From Alentia gelatinosa (Eukaryota > Annelida > Polychaeta > Phyllodocida > Polynoidae): 64,000 nt of DNA. Positions 41,791-55,100 of this stretch are shown here, in pieces. Every line of letters starts with the position of its first letter. Position 1 is the first letter of the stretch. The translations under genes and the position numbers were made by a program. Below the pieces are notes generated by a model that did no database searches, was not told the DNA's origin, and worked only from the letters and a program-made list of their open reading frames with translations. The stretch lies in contig OX465581.1 in the NCBI GenBank assembly GCA_950022655.1, forward strand, positions 36,629,300 through 36,693,299, read 5' to 3'.

Positions 41791-42673
41791 TATGTCCATC
41801 ACTGCTCAGCACAAGAAGCACACGTTTTTTTTAATTGATACAATTTAATGACTTACAATACTCGCCGCTCAGTGGGCGTTCTTCCGTATATCAGTCGAAA
41901 CTATGTACAAAAGGATATACATCGACATATAACAAATAAACATCATTATTGGCAAACAATTTTCTACATCATTTCAGTTTCTACAAAACAAACAGATCTA
42001 TCAATTTAAGGATTGATATAGGAGTTGTCTTAAATTTAGAGATTGCAGTTCATTTTTTTCAAATTTTACTTTTAAATTCGTCTGGTTTGTTTTCCTTTTT
42101 GACAGTCGACACTAAGTTCATTCCATATTTTGTTACCCGCATATTAGGGGCATTTTCAAAACTTGTCTGTACGAGGAAGTCTCATGCTTAACTTTATTTT
42201 GCCGGAGCTTCTAGTGTTTTCCTTTTGGAATGAAAGATTTCCGGGAGATTTTGTCCACGGTTTAATCAACAGAGGTGTGTGGGATACTCTTCTGATGAGT
42301 AAGCTTCCGATTCAACATGATTCTAATAAATCATCTAAATTCACTTCTCTAGAATCCCTTGTATATTTTACAACTCTAAAATTTTGATTAATGTATATAG
42401 GCTATTTTGTAACTTTTTACATATTCCATTGTGTAAACTCAGCATATTCAATAATAGGTAAAAGAAATTGTTTTACTATTTCCATGCTCAGACATATAAT
42501 CAGCAAATAGATAATCTTAACTAATTGCAAGAGCGCTTGTGGGGTACCGGATAATTGGAAATCGACCCAAACATTTTCATGAAGGAACAAATTAGGAAAC
42601 ATTATTTTAAATTGTCTTTATATTGACAGTAATCCCGTGAACTCTACCCCCAATGACTGGATTCGGATCATTT

Positions 42674-42922
42674 CAGAAATGTCAGCGTTCCACTTATACA
42701 TGTTTTCATTTTCAGTACTTTCCTTGTGTAAATCAATGATACTTTTAATTGAACCTCCTTCAAGACCATAACACAATGGCTTGAATTTCACCACGAACCC
42801 TCAGTCTCAGGCCATGGACAAGAAAACATACTTTTCACCTTTTTTTCGGTCTCTCTGTAGCAGCAAATTCCACATGGAAAATAATTCTGACCCTATTAAA
42901 CTGTCCTCTCTGAATCATGATG
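42674..42922 (+). repeat. SINE-like repeat, family A copy 5
   Basis: Contains ATGTTTTCATTTTCAGTAC, CCTTGTGTAAATCA, ACCCTCAGTCTCAGGCCATG, GGTCTCTCTGTAGCAGCAAA and a CTCTGAATCATGA end, in family order. Confidence 0.6.
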
Positions 42923-44209
42923 TACGTCTTTTATGGGGCCATTGCATACCATACCTTAATTAACGCGCTAATCGCCTCGCTATAGAAGTGCTTATGTAAA
43001 ACAAAATGTGGAATAAAAACATTATTTGTTAAAAAAAAAAGTCGGTTTCGTTGGGAACCATGGTAAATACATTGATTGTGCCATGAACTCAAACGGACAT
43101 AGTTTTGCGCTTAGTTCCGCGATTTCTCACCAGATGGTAATACAGTAATATAAAATCAATGCATTACCGATATTAGAGGCCTTTCTGCAACAATTTTGAA
43201 GCGCGCTTATATCTTTATTACAAATATAGCAGAAAGATTGTTCAACCATGTAATGGATAGTGTATACATTATGAGGCTTGGATGTTTAAGTATTTTTCAA
43301 ATCAGGTGCCATTTTTTTATGATTTGTTTACTTTGACAGTCCGCAGCTACAAAAAGGTTCAAAATTTTATTAATTACTTATAATATAAAGATAGAATCAA
43401 AATTCAAAATGTTCCAGAAAAGTCTGTAATTACTGTAATGCAATGGACAGATTTCAGGAGGCTGGGGTGACTTTAACATTTCCAAAACAGGAGATATAAT
43501 TTTTCTTCACCCTGGGTCACGGTCTGAGATTTGTAATGTTTGTAATGCTTAAAATCATTTTAAACCACTTAGAATAAAGATAGTGTTGAAATTCAAAGTA
43601 TTCTAGAGAGGGCCTGTAATAACTATTATTAAACCTTAAACTCCGCATTTTTTTCAAATAAACTAATATTTTTCTTGATAACTCGGGTTCGCTGAGCTGA
43701 TGAAATTTTAGACGAAATCGTTAGCAGCTAATGTTAGTGTAACACAATGAGGCATAACAGAACAATATTAGTGACATTAAAGTAGATAGCATGATTTCAA
43801 TATAAAATCTTGCTAAGTCTGGTGAAGAAATATTTTCACCAGATCATGAGAACAAAAAATCTTTTCCTGACCCGTGAGACCCCCTGAAATTATATCATTC
43901 ACTATAAAAAACTTTAGGATATCAAACTAGTTCAACATGCCCGACTTTTAACTTCTTTCCATGATTGAAGGTTGTGTGACGTTAGAGCTAGTTTTTGTGG
44001 TATTTTATGTCACAACCAAGCGATACAGAAATATAAAAAAATAACGACAGGACACAGATTTGTGAATTCACACCTTTATATATCGGAAGTATTATTAGTG
44101 TTTGACATTCTGCCTGGTTACATTTACACGGAGGACCAACCACACGACACCTTCTCAGTGTACACAGAGAACCAACTTCTGGGATTTCTGGAATATAATT
44201 ACTCGGCAA

Positions 44210-44390
44210 CAACCATAGTGTGGCTGTGGACGTTAGGTTTTTCCTCCTCTTCCAATTTTAATCTCTGGGTAAAAAACGCAGAACATTCAACCAGGACATG
44301 ACTTGCTGCATTAGACACATTACAGACACGGATTACCCCACAGCTTTGTTCTATATTGCGGAATACATGTATGTACACGAGAATAAGCAA
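44210..44390 (-). pseudogene. Possible non-LTR retrotransposon remnant (zinc-knuckle-like end of a reverse transcriptase)
   Basis: The minus-strand frame reads VIRVCNVSNAASHVLVECSA then FFTQRL. The pattern C-x2-C (degenerate here), HVLVEC and an aromatic/Arg tail recalls the C-terminal HxxxC segment of CR1- or RTE-type reverse transcriptases. Only about 60 residues are open and no catalytic motif is visible. Weak call. Confidence 0.2.
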
Positions 44391-47300
44391 CTGTCATGAT
44401 AACATGTAAATTTTCGTTCTCATTTTTTAATAACAATATATTACAATTTTCATCGAAATTCATTGTAAGGTTTTCTTATACACTCCCATTGCCTTAAAGA
44501 CCTGGGCAATGGAGTGAGGGTGGGTGGGTGGGTGGGTGTTCTAAAATATAGAAATAAAATTATGGTACGGCCACTACCGTAATTCATGAAAACAAAAGAC
44601 ACGATTCTGACGATGAAATATGTAAAAGGGTTGGTTCGGGTTCCCCTCTATCATCTACAGATAACGTGGGTTGATACCAATGATGAACGGTTATGTCAGA
44701 CCCAAGGCAAACTCTACCCTGATACCTAGGAGGATCTGTGACCCACGCACGACCCCAAGACATGTGACCTGTTTATTAAAAAGCTCTCGTTGAACTGTCT
44801 GTGCGGCCATTAGCAGGCCAAGGATACACGGAGATTCCTATACTAGGACATGTTAAAACGTTCGCCGCAGCCGCTGTATTGCAGCGCAAAGGGGTTCAAC
44901 AGCTTCACTGCTGGTCTCTGGTCAAGAATGGAAGTGAGAAAATATCGGGCGAAGAAGGTACGGGGAGCGGTCCTTTTTAGACTATACAACAACTGACAAT
45001 AACTCGGGAGAAGCTGAGCCTCTGTCTCATTAAAATGGATTTAGTATTGATCAATTAGTATATCACCAAACACTGCCCAAAATAGACAGCTCTCCAAGGC
45101 GTGGGTCAAAATAATCGTCTCTGAGATTAATTCTGAATAGGTACTGACCAGCCACCCAGAGCTGAATGTGTACAAATTTAATCATCATAAATACACCACA
45201 CTCCGCACCAGTAGGAGCATGTGTGCCATCTAAGAGTCCATTGTGCAATGAGAATACGTATTTCGTAACTGGGATGGGATGGCGTGTGATATGGCGTATC
45301 ATCGATAAACCTCGTCGTATGAGTTTTGTTTTCTTCTCTTCATTTTTTTGGGTCAAACCTTGTTCTATCGTGGCTAGCAAACAGGGGAAACAGTACAGAC
45401 TCGTCGCTACCCTACCATGTTAAAGAGGAACCCACATAGACTGACGACGAGAGAACCACAAGAGGACGACAGCAGTAAGTAAGGGCTACGAGGACACACT
45501 GAAAACGCTCCAACCATCACACACACACAGACACACTGTGTGCTGGGTGAACAGCACAGCTCAGTCAGAACACAAATATACACACAACCTACACGGCCCC
45601 GTCACGCACAACGCAAGCGTGGCACAGAGAATGGATTTCACTTTGTTCGAGGACTATAATATTTCTTATTTTCAAGATACAAACTCTGAATTTGTTTTTT
45701 CTTTCATATGGCTGCCTTTGTCAATTCTGAAAAATGCGGTTTGATACAAGGTAAAATGGACACGCATAGAAGGTAAACGGCGATGAAATATTACAAAACA
45801 TAAAGTTATATTAGAGACAAAAAACACTATGATGTTGATACACACCTACCATGAGCTAAATCTAGGACAATCCACCTCATTAGACCATAAGACTGAAAAT
45901 ACTGGTACACACATCTTTGAAGAGGTGAACCCTTAAATTCAAGTTCACAACGACATACGAACAGTCGCTTTCATTTAGGTACACAAATTATGACCACGTC
46001 TTCAGAAGAATGTAGTTGGCACCGGATCTTTAACACAAATCAGTGTGTTGGCCTTTCAGAAGGAAATAATAACAATAACACCCTCGGGATTTCCTACATG
46101 ATTGATTTTAAAAGAAGGGTTAAAAAAAAACCAGTGGCATCGTAAAACAGCCTTAATAATCGTTACGACATACATCTGAATACACAACCACACATTTCTA
46201 GCACTGACCACTCACATTCTCCACAATGCCATTTGGGATGTTTCTGAAGTGGGTGGTTTCAGTCTATGATATAACTCTCATCCCTGTTTCCTCGAGTGAT
46301 GAAGAGAAGCTAGCCACACGAGTGCAGCACCTTTGGTGAAACTCGAATCGTAGAGAAAGTCACACTGGCTAATCTCATCTTAACTAGGGATGGACCCGTA
46401 CCAGACCAGCCGACAGTTATAATGTTAATAATCTCCTCCAATTAATCGGACTATAGCCAAAACCTTATAAGTACATCTTCTCTGATAAAGCAATAGGCTC
46501 ACTAAGTTCGTTGATGTATTCTAAAAGGGTGAAAGAAATCCCTCGCAGCTAATATAAAACGAGAGGTGTACACTTTACTTGTCATGAGTACTCTGTTTTT
46601 ACTGTTGAAAGGTGAGTTCCTATGTGTACCTTAAACACGAGCAACTCCTGTGGCTATAAGAACTTGGCGGCCCGGCCGACAAGCACAAGGGACTCCTTAG
46701 TTTAACGGCGTTTAGTGTAGCGATTACACAGATGAAGCTGCACTAGATACAATTCTATAACTCTATATTATAATAATAAGACCATAATAATAATAGTTAT
46801 TAATGATAATAATACATAGGTCCTCTCATATATACTGTCTCAGCACCATTGTTAGATTCGCATTATGTGGGGCTGACCGGCATACTCCAGCCACCTTGGC
46901 AGGCCCAGACTGCTAGTAAGTGCTACGTAACACTATTCTGTCCAGCTACCAGAGTCCTATTGTTTTTTTTTTGATGTATGATAATAACACAAGTGATTAT
47001 GATCATTCATAATGTCATTCGGTAATAGACTTCTATAACAAGCGATAACCTAAAACAAGCGCGCGTGAATATAGAAGGTAGTCAGGTTTGAATTCATTCG
47101 AATATCAACGACCACTACAATAAATCAAGTAACAAATTCAAAATAACATTAAAAACTTAAAACAAGTCGTTGCTTTCATTGCAGTCTGGTTAACCCCCAT
47201 ATCTGACATTCATAACAAATGTACTTACAAGTGTACCTTTACACACATATACAAATACCACTGTGACCTTGGAATCACGCATAACCATGATGTATTCTAA

Positions 47301-48083
47301 TATATAGCTCAACTAATACAGGTACTAGACTCATCCTTTCTAACTAACACTCGTATAATAACAAAACAATACCGACTGTTCTCCTAATATCTCAGGATCA
47401 ACGACCATCTATCAGATCTCAGGTCTCAAAATAATGATAATAATATATTTGTTGACACATAAAAAAAAAATTTAAATGGAGACTCTGGGCTAAGGCTAAA
47501 CCACTGAATTACCAGCCCAACCTTGGAGCATGTGTACTCTCACAGGGACAGCACTGGCCACCCAACAATACTCCTACGGTGGAATCAGTAAACGGCGTGG
47601 ATACATAACATAGCACATGTAGCAAAACCTCTCAAATTACAACAATGATTCTTTGTTCACATTATAATACACATAACAGCGGCCTGCGATTTAAACTGAA
47701 GGGCAAAACTATCTAAGAAATAAAAACAGAACCCAGGTGAAACAAATACTACAAAGGCTGCTCCATGAATATCAATGGGAATCATCGATCCGTTAAAATA
47801 GCTTTCTCATTGAACACTTTGAATTTGTGGGTAGAGACAATTCCCTATGGATTGCTACTGTGATTCAAATCTCTGCTTCTCAAGAAATATATACAATTTC
47901 CCGACATCATACCATGAGAACAGTTTCAGGTCGGAAACTCTGAGCAGTCTTTCTGTGTAAGTGGCTAAAAGCTACAGGCAAGGGATCCCCAAGGTTAGCG
48001 AGCCCAGCAGCTACTGTTAGTATTGCGTACTCGGATTATTGTTATCATTAAGGAGACTGTGTGTTGCCTGAGTGTTGTTTCAC

Positions 48084-51000
48084 TCATTCAAAATACCGCG
48101 GGTTCATGAGATTCACATTGTAAATAACCGACCGTCTGTAGGGGTCTTGGAGATGGGCGTCCTGTGAGGGGGTGGTCGGGGGCTGCGGCGGGCCCCCTGT
48201 GAAATATTCCGGAGGCACAGGACGACTCTCCAAGCCCGGCATGGTCTGAGGCAGTTTACGCGAGCTCAGGGCATTGTAATGTTTGTCGCCCATGAAGGGG
48301 TAGGCGGGCGCCTGCGGGTACATCTGCGGCCGTGAATAGTCACGGTCGTGGTAGGCACTCTGCGAGGATGTGGTTTGTGGCATGAATGGGGTGGGAGCAG
48401 AGCTCAAATGCTGTGACCGGTACATGGTGTCCCGAGGGTAGTAATACTTGTCCAGGCCAAGCGAGGGGTTCATGTTCATAACCCCGCGGCCGAACATGTC
48501 GGCGGCCGTCGGGGTGGTCTGGGAGAGAGTCCTGTAGTCAGGCATGTGCGGGGTGTGTCGGTACGCGTCCTCGTAGGGCTTCGGGGTGCCGCCCGGGGTG
48601 GTCATGTGGCGGTTGTACTGCGCCGCGTTGGCCCCCGGCTGGAAGTGCCTGGTGCCCATGTACATGCCCGTCATGTCGAAGTGAGACAGCGTGGCGGCGG
48701 CGGCGGCGTCGTTCATGGCGTCGCGTGGGGGCATGGCGAAGCTGGATGGGGCGCGCTTGTTGGGGTCCAGGTTGGTGTAGTCCTTCTCTGAACTACTCAG
48801 GAACAGATCCTTGGTGAGCGGACTCCCGCTGGAGAGGTCAGGCGTCATGGACAGCGGCGAGGCCTGTGCCCAGTTGCGCACGCGGTCGTCCTGGCCGGGC
48901 ATCCAGTGCTGCTGGGGCGGGGTCGGGGTGAGCAGCTCCTGGCTGCCGTAGCCCCGGCCCACCATGGCCGTCTCCGACGCACGCCGCAGCAGCTCCGCAT
49001 TGCTGCGCTGCAACACCTGGAAGCCCGAGGGCTGCCCCGCTGGAGGCTGTGGGAAGCCTACCGGTGGCTGGATAGAGGGCGGCTGCTGGCAGCTCGTGTA
49101 GCGATTGTCAAGCGGCGGCTGTAGGCCACCATAACCAGGCAGGTAGGAGCTGTAAAAGTCACTCGTCAGCGGTGGTGCTGCGGCACTGCTGTTGGACGCG
49201 GCAGTGCTGCTGTATGGCATGTTCTCTTGGGTCCTGCCCACAAAGTTTGTGAGAGAGCCAAGGATGGAGTCACGGCTACTGATCTCCGCTTCCTTCGGCA
49301 GGGCTGGGGGCATTTCGTAATTCTTGCTCGGGGAATGTGGTTTCTCATTCATTGAGGGATCCTTCTCGTACTCCCCATAGCCCGAAGCACGGATGACCGT
49401 GGCTGCTGCAGAAGGCTCTTGCCTGGGCATCCCCCTCTCTGACAACAGCGGTGGGATGTAGCTCTCGACTGGCGCCTGGCGCGGGTGCTCGTAGTGGTCT
49501 CTGGGGACCTCCGACTGGAGCGGGCGCACGTGCGCCACATTGCTCTGGTAGCGCGTGTCCATACTGCTGGTACAGACAGGGTCCTCCTGGGCCTGCTGCG
49601 CTGTGGGTGGCGACAGCACAGGTTCCTTCTGCTGGTGGAGATGTGCTGGCGGCGGTGGAGGTGGTGGTGGCTGGTGGTGCGGGTGGTGGTAGGCTTCCAG
49701 CTCTGGCCGCTCATCCTGCTGTTGAGGCACTGGTGACATTGGTATCTCTGGCATACTCCGTGGACGCTCCTGAGGCACCATCGCTTGCTCCTGTTGCACC
49801 ATCGGTGGAGGTTGCAGCTGAGCTTCGTATGGCGGTTGGTTCCTCTCCATTGTCTCTGTGTAAGACGGGGGAGGATTGCTAGGCACCATACTGTCCACAC
49901 TGGCCACAGCCATGGCATCTTCATACATATTGTTGCGCTCCTGCATCACCCCACATCCCTCCTGTGGCGGAGGTGGCTGGGGCACATCCTGGTGACCGTA
50001 CATCTCAGTCGGTGGCCCGCCGGTGCTCTCCACACTCGTTGAGCACTGGTCTATAGCCGCACCCTGTTGGAGCTGGTGTTCGGGCACAGCTTCGTGTGTG
50101 GCTTGTTGCTGCATCATAATGACAGGGACTTCTGACGACTGCTGCAGTGCTTGCTTCGGATGTGGATCATACTCCGGTGGTGGTTGCTGTGGTTGGTGTT
50201 GGTGATGCTGTTCGTGTTGTTGGTGATGCTGTTCATGTTGTCGGTGTTGCTCATGGTGTTGGTGCTGTTCATGTTGTGGTTGGTGTTCATGCTGCGGTTG
50301 ATGTTCATGTTGATGGTGTGGTTCAGGCTGTCTGTGTTGCTCATGTTGTTGCGCTTGGTCTTGCTGCTGCGGTGGATGTTGTTCATGTGGATGTTGTTCA
50401 TGTGGATGTTGTTCATGCGGATGTTGTTCATGTGGATGTTGTTCATGTGGATGTTGTTCATGTGGATGTTGTTCATGTGGGTGTTGTTCATGTGGGTGTT
50501 GTTCATGTGGGTGTTGTTCATGTGGGTGTTGTTCATGTGGATGTTGTTCATGTGGATGTTGATCATGTGGATGTTGATCATGTGGCTGTAATTCTTGCTC
50601 ATGTGGCTGCTGATGCTGATGTTGGTGTTGTACATGCTGCTGCTGCAAATGTCTTAACTCAGCTTGTCTCATATCAGTGTGCTCTTGAGATGATGGTGGA
50701 GAAATATCTTCCACAAATGCAGAATAATTATAGAGAGTAGGAGAGTCTTGAGGCCGAGGTGGTAGTGACATTTCTGGAACCTCTTCCTCCTCATCACTAA
50801 TTGGCGACTCAAGAACTCGAGTGTCATGGTTGTGGTCAAATGCTAGAGAAGTTTCTTCGGCTGTTCCCTCTTCTTTCCTGTGTTCTTCTTCTTTTTCCTG
50901 TTGTGGCTTTGGATGTTCAATGTCATCCTCTTGAGCTTCTTTCAAGGGATCCTCACTTTGCTCACCCGCACCACTCTTATCCTGGTCTGTACTTGAACGA

Positions 51001-52105
51001 CTATCCTCTGTCCCTGAAGCCGAGTCTAGGGCGGGAGCAATCTCAGGTGGGAGAGTTTCTTGATCAGATTCCTCCTCTTCACCCTCAATCACTGTCTTGT
51101 CGTCGTCGTCATCATCACCACCATTATCATCATCAGTGTGGCTCACTTTGGTCGCGTCTTCATCTCTACTATTTTCCTCTGCATTACTAACAGAGTTATT
51201 CGTTGTTTTTGTTTGTGATTTAGCAGCTTTCTTTCCCCGGTTCGCAGCTGAACCAGTTTTGTTTTTTGCTGACCTTGCTGGTGACCTTGCTGGTGACCTT
51301 GCTGGTGACCTTGCTGGTGACCTTGCTGGTGACCCTGCAGGTGATCTTGTGGACCTAGCCGGTGACCTAGCGGGTGATGGTGAAGTGCCTACTTTCTTTT
51401 GGTTAAGTTCTTGTGATTTTGCAACAGTTTTGCCAAATCGCCTCTCCTCACTGGACTCTAGGTCACTAGGCTGAGGGCTGTCAGAAAACTCATAGGGGTC
51501 GACTTCTGGTTCTCCTTTGGGTATATTTACTTTCTCCGTAGTCTTTGGGAGAGCAGAACCTGGACTACTCTTTGATCCAAGAATCTTTTTACTTTTCTTT
51601 GGTTTAGAGCCTTTCTCCCCCTCTTTATCACCATCGGTCTCGAGAGTTTTGCTTTTCTTTGCTTTGCTTGGTCCATCTTCTGACTTTTCTGTATTTTTCT
51701 TTCGCTTCTGTTTGGATGGCTTAACTGGTTTTGCTTCTGCCACCTGCTCTTCAGGCTTTTCTGCTATCTCAGCAGTCTCCTCAATGTTATCATCTTGATC
51801 TTCATTTTCCGGGTTTTCGTCAGTGCCAGTATTAGCGGCTTCTGTCGGTTTTTGTTTCACACCTTCCCTGGGGACTTTCTTTGCCTTTTCCCTTAAAGCC
51901 TTTTGGCTTTGAAGCTCAGCAAACTCTGAAGGGTGATGCTTCTTCATGTGCCACTGGAGGGAACTTTTCTGTCGACACGCAAAATCACAGAGGTCACATT
52001 TAACAGGCTTCTCATTTGTGTGAAGACGGTAATGGACCTTCAAGTTGTCACGATGACGAAAGGCTTTGCCACAGTCAGGCCAATCACACTTGAATTTCCG
52101 GTCCT
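48084..52105 (-). CDS. Gene B exon 4 (last coding exon)
   Basis: 4022 bases starting after TTCTCTTTGCAG. It completes finger 8's linker and encodes fingers 9 and 10 ([19 protein letters not shown] and [17 protein letters not shown]), then about 1280 residues of low-complexity sequence ending LMNPRYFE. It includes an SPAR tetrapeptide repeat (about residues 1240-1284), an Asp/Glu tract, and a His/Gln region with a pentapeptide repeat. The single 4-kb open frame is itself strong evidence of coding. Confidence 0.9.
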
Positions 52106-55100
52106 CTGCAAAGAGAAAAATATGAATGAATTCTATCCTGTGGAAAATGATAAGATGACATCTTTAAATTTGTCTGCTGCCTCATTCTTAAATATCTTGA
52201 AAAGATTAAGATGAGAATATATTAGCCTCCAAATTATAAATTTCTTTTCAAGACGAACATCTAATTACAGCAACAAAAAGAAGAATAAAGGGCATTAAAT
52301 GTATCAGATCTCTGTCATCTATTCAGATCGAGTAAAATGGAATCTAATTCCCACAGCTAAGTAGTTTTTAGTGTACATTTGACCCGGATATATATACGAC
52401 ATGTTGAACTTTATACATTTTCTCTTTGTGTTTAGAAGATTTTCTAATTTGCTGCATGGCTGCTTGTAGAGATTATATGTCAAGTCTGATGCTATGAGTG
52501 ACTATTTCTATCATTGACATAAATATCGATGAATGCGAGAATGGATTGTGAAAACTCGGTATGCATGTGTAGGTATCACATTTGTTTGATCTAAAAAAAC
52601 TTTCTACAATAAGAATCCACAAACTGATGCAATTCTATGACTTTAAAAAAAATATTTTTTTATTAGGGAATATTTTGTGTACAATCACAGAATTTGGCTA
52701 TTGAGCCGTTCTTCCATTCGGGCCCTTGCCTCTACCCCTCATTCTAATGGCGGGTGATAAGCCGAATGAGCAGTGGGTACCATTTTTGTGTAAGTCTTTG
52801 GTATGACCCGACCGGGGTTTGAACCCACGACCTCCATTGCTCGAGGCGAACACCCCTACCACTTAGCCAACAAAAATCGTAAATGTAGAAATGATTACTG
52901 AATTTGAAATAACTATGACATACATGTATACATACTAAACACAACTCTGACAGCTAATGATAAAATATAAGAAGCTTTACCTGAGTGGGTAACCTTGTGG
53001 CGAGAAAGATGTGAATTCTTAAAGAATTTCTGCTCACAGCCAGGATGAGGACAGACAATGGTGCGCTCCGCTCCACCATGCACGTCCTGAACGTGGGAAT
53101 TTAGTTTGGCATTGGTGGGGAAGGACTTCGCACATCCCTCAATCTCACAGTTCAATGGCTTAGGGCGGTCCTGGTGCGTCTTTGTGTGGTCGCGTAGGTA
53201 ATGCAGCAGCTTGAACGACTTTCCACATTGTTGGCAACTGAAAGATTTGTCACAGAGTTAGCTGAGTGTAGAAAGGCAAGAATTAACTTCATGTTAGATA
53301 TTGTCTAAAAGTGAAACAGGTCTGGATATAATGCAAGCTGTAGTCATCCATTGAATTCCAATGACGATTTAAGATACGAGGCTAAATGCACTTCTGACGC
53401 CAACCGATGCTACCTTGAAATTACAATGACTGCTACATATGCTAATTAGCGCTGTGTGAATTAGGTGGTCAATAAAGATTTGTACCCCCCTCCACAAGCA
53501 AAGATGAAGTTGCTTAGAACCATCCTTTTAATACATACGGTGGTTGTTGGCTCGTACGATGTAAATAGATGAGATGCAGTCAGGTCTCCACTTACCAACC
53601 GATATAGAGACACATTATTCTCGTGTGATATCAACCATGTTGACGAACACTTTATCGCTATCACTAGATCAAAATGCAGATAGGATAAAATGTTGATACT
53701 CACCTGTAGGCGGTATCATTTGAATGTTCCTTCTCGTGTTTGCGCAGCGCCTTGATGTCAGAGCACACCGTACCACACGTTTCACACGTGACCTGTTTGA
53801 GGGCAGCCTCCCCATGCATAGCTGCCACATGCTTCTTTACGTTTATCTGAAAGTCAATCAGCATTAGAGGGTGAGGGATGTCAGTTGGGGTCATAAAAAG
53901 AACTGGGAATATTTTTCACATGGAATTTGCTGCCTATGGGAGACTGAGAAAACATTAAAAACACATCGTTATTCTCCATGGACTGGGGATTGGTGCGTGC
54001 GGAGGTTTGAACCACTGTTTATGGGTGTGAGTGAGGCCAAATTTATTCTCTCTTTGTTTTACACAAGAAGAATTTCATACGCTAAAAATTATTTCCTTGC
54101 AAAAGAGAAAAATAGCCATCTATGTAGAGTTGTCAGTTGGAGTCAGGAAAATATGGAAGAATACTTTATGAGGAGTTTACTGCCTCAGAGAGATCGAGAA
54201 AATGTGAAAAACAGGAGAGCATCAGCTATGGGCCTTAGAGTCTGCTTGGAGGTTCAAATAACTGTTTATTGGCATGAATCAATTAATATCATTTTTGTTT
54301 TACATATTGAAAAAGAACGTTATTTACATAAACTGAAAATGTAGATTTGAATTTAAGATGGAAAGCTGTCATCTCTAGTTATCAGTATTTGAAAGATTGT
54401 TGACAACATTCTAATGACAAAAAGACGACAGACAACATTCATGACAAAAAAGTATACTTAAATCATCCTATATAAAAGAGAACTATTACCTCAAAACTTT
54501 CCTGCTGCTTTATTTAATGTTTGTTTGATCGAATGGTGGATTATCATGCAGTGTTTTGAAAGTTAACCATGAAGATAATACAAGTCATTCTATTTAACCG
54601 TTACTAATCATATTTACTACATAGCAGGATAAAACAAACTATGGAACCGGCATGGAGAAATAGAAACATAAATGAAATATCTTAAAATAAAGATATAGTC
54701 CAGAGTATATTTGAGAGGAACAAATTATACATTTACCTTGTATTGACTCCTATATTCACAGAAATCACAAGCAAACTCCTTGATGGCATCAGCGTCATGG
54801 ACCTTTTGGTGTGCCAACATATGTGACTGGAACTTAAAGAGTTTATTACAGTCTGGGCATGGCACTTGTTTAGAAGGGTCAGGAGCAGACTTAGTCTCAC
54901 CAGTCTTTGTTGAATCAGTCTTTGACGAAGCAGTCTTTGACGAAGCAGTCTTTGTTGGGGTGCTAGACTTAGGCGTAGTTTTAACCGTATCCTTACTTGG
55001 TGAACTACTTGGCACATCCTCATGTTCCTCACCTGACTCCTCTGGAAGCACAGGTTTAGGAGACATTAACGTCACTGTATCATAATCAAACGGTTTAGGT

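Larger units (their letters stand above)
35450..48083. other. Non-coding region between convergent genes A and B
   Basis: The 3' UTRs of both genes must begin here. AATAAA motifs on the plus strand at 37266-37271 and 38336-38341 are candidate poly(A) signals for gene A, neither supported by more than the hexamer. The region also holds a 1.3-kb inverted-repeat element (40036-41358), two family A copies and a possible LINE remnant on the minus strand near 44210-44390. The other open frames are short, AT-rich and unconvincing. Confidence 0.55.
53847..54736. other. Gene B intron 1
   Basis: 890 bases. More than half of it is two head-to-tail family A copies in the orientation opposite to the family's other copies (53866-54378), the nearer one starting about 20 bases from the exon 2 acceptor. 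The rest is AT-rich. Confidence 0.65.

Noticed and set aside
50147..50740. Plus-strand frames opposite the His/Gln tract of gene B
   Set aside because: The 15-bp repeat keeps several frames open on both strands. Only the minus-strand frame connects to zinc fingers and splice sites.
52801..52872. A functional tRNA gene on the minus strand
   Set aside because: Box A and box B are good, but the acceptor stem does not pair and a SINE tail follows.
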